NCBI RefSeq assembly: GCF_000151665.1
Contig: NW_013171831.1
Coordinates: 124,001-188,000 of the forward strand
DNA: 64,000 nucleotides
Origin: Blastocystis hominis
Lineage: Eukaryota; Sar; Bigyra; Opalinata; Blastocystidae
Direction: 5' to 3'
Of this stretch, positions 44,702-54,408 are shown piece after piece. Position 1 is the stretch's first letter, and each line of letters starts with the position of its first letter. The position numbers and the translations under genes were made by a program. Below the pieces are notes generated by a model that searched no databases, was not told the origin of the DNA, and saw only the letters and a program-made list of their open reading frames with translations.

Positions 44702-46132
44702 TTATAGATTAAGTTCAAGTATTCGAGATATATCTATAAATATCAATTCTTTTGATATAAATATACTTGTTATTAATTTGTTCTGAATTCTCATAAATGA
44801 ATCAGGTAGACTCACTCTTTCTATATTTGGAATATCTATAACAAGTCATTATCATTTCGTTTATATACTTTCCATTATCACAGTTCGTGGATTATAAAAA
44901 CTACCTTTTACACTTGTAATAGATGATAGATTAGGAAGATCTAGTTTCAATTGAAATCAATTGAATAAATACTTCGCATTGTTAATGAACATGATTCATC
45001 ATTTTGACCAACTAAAGACTGAAATCCTAAATTAATGAATAGTAATGAAGGAAGATCTATCCGTTTCACATAATAATACACAATATATACTTTCAATTAT
45101 AATTGATAATGATCTAAAAAAAGTTTGATAGCCTAATTCAATTGATTGTAATGAAGGAAGATCTATAGGGTCAATTAGTATACATATTTATATTATAATA
45201 CCTCGAATAATAAAGGAACTCCGAAAGAAGTTACATGACTCGTTTTCAATTTTTCCTATATTGACTGATTTCAATGATTTCAAATTATGTAATTCAAATT
45301 CGCCACCAAAATCACTGAAACTGAACGCACCAATTTCAATCGATTGCAAGCATTCGCAATTCAATATGTGGAATGATTTTGATTTATCTTTTCCTTTGTA
45401 ATATCTCGATTTTGTAAAAGAGTTCTTACCGATTTTGATAGTTTTCAATCGATTCAATCCATCGATTTTGAATGTTCTCACTGATTCAAAACATTCATCG
45501 CCGATTTCGATTGATTCCAAATTATACAACAATGAAACATCCCAATCAACCAATACACAATTCTCAGTCAGTTTCAAATGTTTGATTCCGATATTCAGTG
45601 GTTCTGAGCCATCTCCTTCATATTCTTCATCGATATCACTTTCAATTCCATTATACCATTCACATTCATTCACTAATATACCTTTGCGATTATACACTTT
45701 TCCACTTCCAAATCGCTTATCATCACACCAATATCCTTCATATTCAATCGCTCCATTATCATGATAACTCGTTCCATATCCAAATCGTTTCCAATTGATC
45801 ATTATGCCTTTGTACACCAAGATTCCATCATCATCATACATTTCACCATATCCAAATGGAATTCCAATTTTACCTAATTTTTCTTTTTCTGTCAATACCA
45901 AGCCTTCAAATCGACTTCCATGATCCAAATCCACGATTCCTTCTTCCACTATTTCTATGGATTGTTCTTCTTCATTATGTGAAATAGCACCAATTTGATG
46001 ATTTCCAAACACTTTCAACACTTTCTGGTCATTGACCACAAATCCTTGATTCATGAATACTCCATTATTGAATTTCAATAATACACATTCTCTATTACTC
46101 AATATGAGTAAAATCCAGCCATCCACTTTCAT
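44702..46132 (-). CDS. One-cassette MORN + BspA-like LRR protein (possibly damaged at the start)
   Basis: The same architecture as the giant plus-strand gene but with a single cassette: long exon (KEMKVDGWILLILSNRECVL..., MORN repeats GYGEMYDDDGILVYKG, GYGTSYHDNGAIEYEGYW, then LRRs LESIEIGDECFESVRTFKID), four short LRR exons (DLPSLQSIELGYQTFFRS, NLPSLLFINLGFQ, NLPNLSSITSVKG, NIPNIERVSLPDSF) and a last exon ISRILELNL, TAA 44702-44704. Five introns of about 32-40 nt, all phase 1. Homology continues upstream of 46132, but there the codon after the aligned ATG (46228) is TAA; translation would have to start at the next Met (46132). It is therefore either a shortened gene or a young pseudogene. 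Confidence 0.72.
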
Positions 46133-46228
46133 TTCTTTAACTTCACGCCCTTGCACGTTCTGAAATATAGAATTCCCAATATGATAGTTGCTAATAACCG
46201 AATTGACAAAATCGACAATGTTTTACAT

Positions 46229-47233
46229 CAAAAGAGGTAAAAATATGAAAAACCAGTACTTTCATCAAGGGTATTTTTTCTTTTTTTCATCCCTTTTTCT
46301 CTTTGATGATCAATACGACACACTTTGATATAAATTAATGCAAATATTAATATATTATATATATATATAAGTGCTTTACGTTTCAAGTTGCGATTAAAAT
46401 CAAACGCGTTCAAATTCACGTAATACTTATATAAACTATAAGCAATATAGTACATATTATAAATAGTTATAGTATTCAATAATTTAGTGTTGTCTCTGGT
46501 AATCTGCTTATGGCATCTATAGACTTTGTGCAATTGTATCATATATATATATATATAGGATAAGTTTATTTTCTTATATATATTGAATGACGACTACACG
46601 AAAAACAAACTAACGGTTCTATGTATTCTCTTGGATATTCAATCATAATCATTATCCTATGTGAGTGATAATACACAGATAATATTGAATGTCTGTTGCT
46701 TTATTACAGTTGATCAGCATAGTATTAAGAAGTATCTACTACTTCTATTTTTATTTCTTTGAAATATTGAACAGTAAAAAAGGAATCAGAGTATTTGCAA
46801 ATGGAAATACAATTTGATTTATTATACCTGTCAAAGCACATTAATACATATTCATTTCATTACCAGATCATCCAATTATAATTTCAACGTATTTTTGTGA
46901 TTATCAAACTGCAGGCATTATATATATATATGTATATTCTATGTGAAAAGATTCGCCTTTTTGTCTATTATCATTTCAATATAAAAAAGTGTTATACATG
47001 ATATATACGTATTCTGAATTGCTTTCAACACTTATTCTCTAACACAACTAATTCTTATTCATATTATACTACAATCTTAAAGTAAAATAAAAGCTATTTG
47101 AATGATATTTAGCATTTCGTTTCTAACTTCCTTATACTATTCTTTACAATCAACATTATACTCACTGAAAACTCATGATTTAAAATCCATTCATATACAT
47201 TTTTGTGTGTATTCGATAGAAAACGATATTATC
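46229..47233. other. AT-rich intergenic DNA
   Basis: About 1 kb of AT-rich sequence with (TA)n stretches (near 46356 and 46540 and near 46920) and no supported gene. Its right end is the boundary of the duplicated fucosyltransferase segment. Confidence 0.65.
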
Positions 47234-47780
47234 GAGAGTATAGACAACATTTCGTCTAAAAACAAACAATACTATATACACAATGTTTATGTATGCGTAT
47301 GTGCACAGAGTCAGACTATCTACCCAAATATCAACAAATTAACCAAAATGTAAGGAAGATGGTAAAAAACACTTCGAATTACGAGTCACCAAATAGGGAA
47401 CTTTCCCTTGGAAGGATGAAGCCAAAAACGTAAAGGAACTGCGATACGTTCCCACCAGTGCATCACAAGAACCCATAGTCAATAATTCATAAAATAATTC
47501 TTTTACTATATCGTTTCCTTTCCTTGATTTGAATGCAGAGTCAGAATGAGTTGCTTTTTGAGTGAATGAAAATACCTCATGATTCATTGTGTTATTCAAT
47601 ATAATTCCTTTTGCAAAATTCGAATCGGAAGCTATATAAATCGACGCTTTTGGATATAGATCGAAGATCGAACATTTCAGAAAAGACATGATATCCTTTG
47701 TGAACAAGAACGATCGATATTCCACAAAATCCGAGTTTCGATCGCCCATTCGAATATGAAATCCAACGCAAGGCTTATTA
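47234..47780 (-). repeat. Source copy of the duplicated fucosyltransferase 3' segment
   Basis: Direct (same-strand) copy of 43941-44488; it includes the gene's 3' end and flank. Confidence 0.9.
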
Positions 47781-48875
47781 CTTCCCATCCGTTCTCTTCG
47801 TTCTCGCACTGTTTTCAAGATTTCCTCACTGAACACGAAATGGTTTCTCGTCACATAAGAAAGAACGTTGAACCCGTGGATCGAGGGGTGAACAGATTTG
47901 AACGGTCGATCTTCAAGAAATCCTAAACGCACAAGCGCGTTGTATGTTTCGTTGTAGTAAGGGAGCCATGCAAACAGCGGACAATTTGTGGTTAAAATGA
48001 TGTGGCTTTCGTTAAAAACCGAAGTAATCGGCTGAGAAATGAGTTTCTGCACGACTTTCGATTTCGTTCCAAAGCAAATATTGATCATTCGAAGATTGGA
48101 CCGCTTGATGGAGCGAGGAGCTTCAAGAATAGGGACGGGATGGTTCGAAAGGTCCGTTACGTTGAAAAGAGAAGTGAGAGGATAAGATGGAGGAACTGAA
48201 TGGTAAGTTCGAAAAAGGATTACAGATCAGGGTCGCATTTGTGAGAGCCGCGATCACGTAGCAGCTTATCAGTCCGAAAAATTTGTTCGCAAGACCTCCA
48301 GGACCGAAATTGAACTGAATGGTTTTAGAAGGAAAAGCGTCATGTGGAGGGGAAGCAACAGAACCGGAATCGGAATCGGAATCGGAATCGGAATCGGAAT
48401 TCGAATCGGCAATTTGACTGGCCGAGTATTTTGAATGAAACATAGAACGAGAAACGGAGGAAGGCAACGAGGAATCGACAACTCCTGAAGGTTGATGTTT
48501 TTCACCGGTATAAATATCTGTTTGTTGTGTATTACCACCTACAATTCAAAGATCAATATTATATTACCAACTGGCGCATGAGAAGTGTTTGCAGAGCTTT
48601 CCTGTTGTACTATAACACCGCTATTTTGATGGATTAAGGGGGAAGATATTTCCGCCCTCCATTGCTGTGAAACGGGAAAATCAGCTAACGGAGCAGCGTT
48701 TTCACTTTGGCCAATAAAATATTGGATACCGAACTCATAAGAATAAAGGGAGACCATAAAAACCTACTTGCTTTGTAGGTGACAGTTGTCTGCTCCAACT
48801 ATGTGAAGCATATACTTGGAGAGCAAAGTACAGTAAACAACAAAGAAAAGGAACGAAAAGGGTAATTCCACCCAT
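47339..48875 (-). CDS. Fucosyltransferase-like type II membrane glycosyltransferase
   Basis: The start is at 48875. A signal anchor (GGITLFVPFLCCLLYFALQV) and a Ser/Asp-rich stem with an (SD)n run from a hexanucleotide repeat precede the catalytic domain. FNFGPGGLANKFFGLISCYV resembles the G-GLGN donor-side motif of alpha-1,2/1,6- and O-fucosyltransferases; GFHIRMGD is the H-x-R-x-GD motif that binds GDP-fucose; ASDSNFAKGI and MGSCDALVGTYRSSFTFLAS are the late conserved blocks. It should act in the Golgi or ER on secretory glycans; the acceptor is unknown. Introns are 34, 29 and about 41 nt. TAA 47339-47341. The start lies 1 nt beyond the stop of the upstream gene. Confidence 0.82.
48366..48410 (-). 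repeat. Hexanucleotide repeat coding for Ser-Asp
   Basis: About six GATTCC units on the coding strand in the stem of the fucosyltransferase-like protein. Confidence 0.9.
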
Positions 48876-48876
48876 T

Positions 48877-51800
48877 TTATGGTATGTACCACTCTGCCTC
48901 TTCCGCTCCATGCTTTTTTTCTTCCTCTTCCTCCTCCCCCCACACTCTCCCAAAAGTCTCATTTCTCCAACAAACACCCAACGAATCCTTTCCACACCCC
49001 GTATTCCACAATCCTCCCTCCTCTTCTCCGCCAGCTTCTCCTCCCGCGCTCTCCTCAGGAATCATCTCCATCACCGTGCTCTTCTCTCCCTGCTTCCCCA
49101 TCCCCATCATGCTCTCTCGCAGCTCCCCCGCGGCCTCCTCCTTCCCTTCCTTTCCCAACAGCCCCACGATCTGCCTCACCGCCGCCGCCACCGCCTCCAT
49201 GCACACCGCGTTCCGCACGTCCTCGTCCTCGTCCCCGTGGTACAGCAGCCGCCCGCGCCGCCGCAGCGTTCCCTCCTTCCCCGGAACCTCGCTCAGCAGC
49301 GACCGCAGCGACACGCTCCGACGCTCCTCCTCCATTTCCTCCGCGTCCTCCCAGCCCCGCGGTTCTTCCGAACCGTACAGCGCGTCGAACGTGTCCTGCG
49401 ACCGCCGCCACGGAGAAGAATAACCGCGGGGAACCGAAGACGCGCGGAAATCCTGCTGGAACAGCGCGTTCACTTGGCTGGAAAACGGAGAGTGGGATCC
49501 CACCGATTCGAAATCCGGCTCCAATGAAACGCCCGGGCTGGGGACGGAATGAAACTCCTTCGAGAAGCCGGTTTCGGAGAAGGCGGTTTCATTGGGCGGT
49601 TCGTCCTTGGGGGAGAGAAGAACCGCGGATTCGGAGTGGGTGTCGATGGTTTCCACGGTTTCCACGGTTTCGGTGGTGGATTTTGTGTTGATTTCGTGCG
49701 GATTTTCGATTTCGAATTCGAATTCGGTTTCGAATTCTTTTTCTTCGTCTTTGGCGGGAATTTCCGAGTGAAACTCCCCATCGAATTCGTTCGGTTCGAC
49801 GGCCGTTTCAACGCGCAATTCTTCCCGCATTCTCGGTGAAACGCCCTCATCGGAGGGCGTTTCAGGACGGAGATCCGGTTCCACGCCCGCCGAAACGCCC
49901 ACCGCCGCGGGAGTTTCGCGGGGATCCTTCTCCATTCCCGCGGTTTTCGGCATTTCGGTGAAGGAAAACTCGCCGAGCAGCTCGTCGATCCCGAGCGTTT
50001 CGCATGTCAAAACCGCGGGATCGAGGGGCGGCACGCCGGCGAAGATCTGCCATGAAACTCCCGCGAAGGGCTGGACGTGGAAGAAGCGGGGAAGGCGGAA
50101 AGTCTGGTTCAAAACGGCGACGGAAGGCGGGAAAAGCTGCTGGATGGCGGCGACGGCGGAATTCTGGTCGATTTCCGTCATTCCAGAAACCGAGACGATC
50201 CGAGAAACGTCGTAAAACACGGGAATTTCGTCGATCAGGATCGACTCATTGGACGAAAAGTAGAAACCGAGGTCCCAGAGAGTGTGAAACTGCTGGAGCA
50301 ACATGGTGAGATAGGTGGAACTGCTCTGTTCCACGGGATGCGGCGCGACGCTACGCGTTTCATCGAACGGCCCGACCATCTGCGCGTTACCCCGTTTCCC
50401 CAGTTCTACGAAAACGTCCCAGATGCGGTCAATAGCGAGCACGCCGCTCAGCACGGTGGACAGCGGCGGCACGAACGACACTATTCATCAACCGACCGCC
50501 CGCGCGGCTTCCTACCTCCGTGCGCGTGCACAGCGTCGTAGAACGCGTTCAGCGTCTCCATCTGCTGGTAGAACGCCACCTCGCTCGCCACCTGCTCGCG
50601 CCACACGCACAAATACCGGCTGTTTTGGCACGACACGAACTGCCAGCTCACCTCGCTCGACACCGGAGAAAACGCGAACAGCGTCTCCGCCTACATCCTC
50701 GGTTCCACGTTTCCACGTACGTCCAGAAAACCCGTCTGCCGGTACACTTGGAAATACCGCGGGGAGGAGACGAACGGCGACGGCGAAGCGGCGAGCGGGC
50801 TCGCGAAAACGCACGAAAAATCGCGGAACGCCGCGATCTCCTCGCAGGGCGTTTCGGAAGGAGTGAATTCCCACGGGAAATGGAGGATGATGGCGGCGCG
50901 GCCGTCGAGCGAGGCGATGAAACCCTCGAGAGAGGATTGGTCGGTGAGGACGAGCAAGCGGGCAGTTTCGCTGGCTTGAGAGAGGGTCTGGATGAGCCGC
51001 GGGGTCCATTTGGAAGTGTGGTACACTGCGGTGAGGAAGAGATTGAGATTGAGTGAGGAAGTGTCTTACAATGAGTCGAAATGTGAGAGAAAAATAAATA
51101 CTTAAAATTTGGTCGTTTTTTTGGAATTCGATCCATTCGTTTTCCCGCGCGATTTTAAATTTGCCGCCACTCCGCTCGAACAGCTGAATGCAATCCGCGA
51201 TCATCTCGTCCGAGTCATCCAGCACGCATCGCAGATCATCCCAGGGCGTTTCGCCGCACACCGGATACTGAAAGTATTTCGCCTCCACGTACGCATTGGC
51301 CGATGAAACGCCCATCTCCCGCACGCGGGGAACCGAAATGTCGATCTGCGTTTCTCCCTCCGCGGTCTGCAAATCCATTGGCTGAATGGCACGTGACGGG
51401 GTTTTGAAGTGGTAACTACCCGTGAAACTCCCTGCAGAGCAGCACTAGAGAATCGACGAGATGCTCAACAGAGGGTCGAGACAGGCATTGCTCACAAGAG
51501 GGTCGAGATAGAGATGGTTGACGCAGGCACAGAGAGATTCGGTGTGCTCGATGGCTTGGGCCCATTTCTGAGCAAGAATTGGGTCATGAAGGATCTATTG
51601 GGTAATTTGGGCCCATCCAGTGAATTAGGTACCAAATAGTAAGAAAGCACCGAGAAACAGCGCGAAACCGCCAAGGTGTAGAACGAGCTGAACTCCCCCG
51701 CGGTGAACTCGATTGTCTACATGAAACGCCCGATGAAGGGAAACGATGGATTGATTGGTTTGTTCGACACACACCGAGTTGACGAGCTCCCCCGCGGCAA

Positions 51801-51936
51801 AGGTTTCACTGCCGAATCGAGAGTCGTGGAGTGGGGAGAAGAGCGTGTAGGGGCGTTTGAAGGGAGCTTCGTTTGGGTTAGGGGGTTCATCGTTCGAGGA
51901 AGTGGAATGGGGACAAAAAATAAACAATTGGGTCAT
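48877..51936 (-). CDS. Large protein, unrecognised, with disordered acidic middle
   Basis: The start is at 51936 (MTQLFIFCPHSTSSNDEPPN). Exons give FTAGEFSSFYTLAVSRCFS, ILHDPILAQKWAQAIEHTES, YHFKTPSRAIQPMDLQTAEG, VRGNVEP and WQFVSCQNSRYLCVWREQVA, then a long last exon from MSFVPPLSTVLSGVLAIDRI to TAA 48877-48879. Introns range from 28 to about 57 nt. The N-terminal part looks like alternating alpha/beta folds and could hide a longin-type domain, but I cannot confirm it. The middle (residues roughly 450-750) is Glu/Thr/Ser/Pro-rich and carries many copies of the words GAAACGCC and GGCGTTTC (ETP and GVS in the same frame). No function is assigned. Confidence 0.65.
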
Positions 51937-51965
51937 GGGGCATGTGAAAATTGGTTTCTATGGAT

Positions 51966-52651
51966 TCAACAGGGGATGCTCTGTGCGTACAGTGAGCTCA
52001 GAAAAATAGGGATATAGAGAAGAGGGAATCGCTTTGCACGGAAGGAGGGAAATGAGAAGACAATCAAACATGGATGTTGGGAACGACTGCATATTTCGCA
52101 GATATTGAAAACTTTCGTCTTCCTATGCGATTTTATCACAAGTCGTAGGATACATACAGGAGTTAGCGTTAGAATAGGCACATTTTGATAGGAAGCAGCG
52201 AATAGAGGCTGACTTGGATCACAAATCGCATCCACACTTTCCGAGCAAGACGCCATATTAATTAGGCGCTCGTTTTCTCCAGAAATTGGGTTCACACTCA
52301 CTGGCGCATAGAAATCGAGGAACGGCAGCACCAAACTATCGATTATGCTTCCTCCCAACTCCTGTCCATAGAGTCGCACTTGCGACGTATCACAATACAC
52401 AAAACTATCGTTTTGAATGTCGAAAAGGATCACTTGCTCTCCATCATACCGATAGCCACTTACAATTCCGATCAAATCCTCGGTCTACACATTTCAAGTC
52501 GCTCAAAATGCTGCTTACAATATAGGCCAGTGAACCTAACAACGGGATTTTGTGAAGAGACATTCAAAAATAGTTTCCTGACTGAAAAAACAGAACATGT
52601 AGTCCTCACTGCCACAACGATCAAATAACCGTTTTCGCGATTGAGCTCCAT
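51966..52651 (-). CDS. Unrecognised protein
   Basis: The proposed start is at 52651 (MELNREN), with an intron of about 48 nt to VRKLFLNVSSQNPVVRFTGL, then 34- and 31-nt introns to LILFDIQNDSFVYCDTSQVR LYGQELGG, and an open exon to TGA 51966-51968. The region ILFDIQND-FVYCDTSQVRLYGQEL looks folded and conserved; the C-terminal third is hydrophobic/basic. The family is not recognised. The start lies 11 nt from the start of the divergent PPR-like gene. Its only nearby 3' element (TTGTTTATT) lies inside the first codons of the downstream gene. Confidence 0.5.
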
Positions 52652-52662
52652 TCCCAAAACGC

Positions 52663-54266
52663 ATGTTCGCAGCAATTCCGAGACATTTCATTTTGGCTTC
52701 CAAGCACCAGATCGTCCGAGGAATTTGTCCAGCGGTTTTACGTGTGTCATCTCTTGACTTTGGGAGTTTTACGAGACAGAATGCTTTTTCGTACTCTGGA
52801 TTGCCTCTACATGCATTCCCTGTTCGCCATTTTTCTGAGGATTCACGCGGTCTGATGGGACGTATTATGGCAAAGTATCCGCCAACAGAGGAGGTCAGAA
52901 CAAAGGCCCAGATCATTTCGGACTTGAAAGCAAAGAAATTGAGCGTAGAAAGGGTTTGACTCTGAGTTTGCTTCTTATTGTGTAGAGAAAGATGCTGACT
53001 TCCGAAATCCTTCACTTAAACCAAAAATTCACGACACAGGTTTTGCATTCATTGTCTTCCCCGCTTACAAATAGGAGGTGGAGGACATCGTAGCCTCCTT
53101 CATCCGCGAGAAGCTCTTCCAGCGTTCTATCGGCTTCGTGGAATACTGCATGGACCATGATCTGGTTTTCTTTCTTTTTCCTCCTCGCTGACTCCCAGCT
53201 CCCCGAACTCTCCGAATCGACCACCCTCTGGCTGCTCTACGCCTGCAGCACCAAGAAGGACAGCGAGGTTCTGCAACGCCTGCCCCCGTACATCCCTCAT
53301 CGCATCCAGTCGCTCTACATCTACAAAGGCAAACTGGCGCGCGCCTTCCTCTGCTGCGGCCTCCACGACAAAGCCGAGCCTCTCCTCGCCTCCTTCGCCC
53401 AGCACAAGTTCCGCTTCGCGGACGTGAACAGCTTTTTATTGGACGGTTTGTTCCTCGGCGGCTACTACAACGAATGCATCGATACGTTCCACACCATCCA
53501 ATCAAACAACGAACAGCGCCTTCTGAAGGACGAAACGCCCGTCAAGATCCAGTACACCGCGTATTCCGCGGTTTTGCGGTCCTACTGCAAGCTCTTCCAG
53601 GAGGACGGTGTGTCGTCCATCCGCGCCCTGATGGAGCGGGACGACATCCTCCCGCGGGAATGCGACTATTTTGCGCTCTGCGAGTACTTCGATACGCTGC
53701 CCAAGTGGAAGGAAACCGTCAAAAAAGTCGCGGACGTCTGCCAATCGAAGGGCGTTGCCCTCTCTCCCGAACAGTGGAAACGTGGAAGAAACCGGATGAT
53801 GCGTAGAATCGCGGTAATCGCGGCACGCGCGAAGGAGATTCAGTTCAACGAAGGGATCCACGTGATTTCGTCGTATTGCAATCAGTACGACTCCAACCTC
53901 GATTTCGACATGCACCACAACGAGCTCTGTTGGTTTCCCCGTTTCTCCGATTAGGAATAGTGTTACAGTGCCGGCTGCTGCCGCCGAATGCGTGCCGAAT
54001 GCGCGTTTTGAAGCTGTTTCGGGACATTCAGGAGCGGTTTTCGAGCTCGCAGCTGGCGGATTTGACGGTGTTGGTGCGCACGCGGATGTCTGCGAGGGCG
54101 GTGGTGAATTTGCTGCAGAATGATTTGGTGCCGTCGATACGAGTGAATGTGATTGTGGGTGATGAGGGGGGGGAGTGAAGGATAGGGATCGGACTTGGTG
54201 GTGAATGTGAGAGACTTGCAGAAGTGGTTTGACCGGAAACCGTTTGATTTCCAGTACTTTTTATAG
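52663..54266 (+). CDS. PPR-like helical-repeat mitochondrial protein
   Basis: The start is at 52663 with a presequence rich in Arg/Ser/Ala (MFAAIPRHFILASKHQIVRG), likely for the mitochondrion-related organelle. Exons give AKYPPTEEVRTKAQIISDLK, EVEDIVASFIREKLFQRSIG, then helix pairs: SESTTLWLLYACSTKKDSEV, KLARAFLCCGLHDKAEPLL, VNSFLLDGLFLGGYYNECID, YSAVLRSYCKLFQEDGV and CDYFALCEYFDTLPKWKETV. The helical pairs have PPR-type spacing, though the motif is degenerate. PPR proteins bind organelle RNA. The last exons (GSDLVVNVRDLQKWF) follow 31-32-nt introns. TAG 54264-54266; TGTTTGTT 54281-54288. Confidence 0.65.
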
Positions 54267-54408
54267 TCTTTTTACGTTGCTGTTTGTTTGAATCAGTTTT
54301 GATTCCTTTGTGACTCGATCCTTTGCAGAGCGCCTTCTAACCCCCTTCGTATTACTTTAGTGCCGTGCTGTCGAACTGGATTTAGTGATTGCGACCTAGA
54401 GTTGAACC

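Noticed and set aside
48879-50866. Pro/Arg-rich plus-strand frames up to 270 codons
   Set aside because: Antisense to the long last exon of the minus-strand gene 48877-51936; composition typical of a shadow frame.
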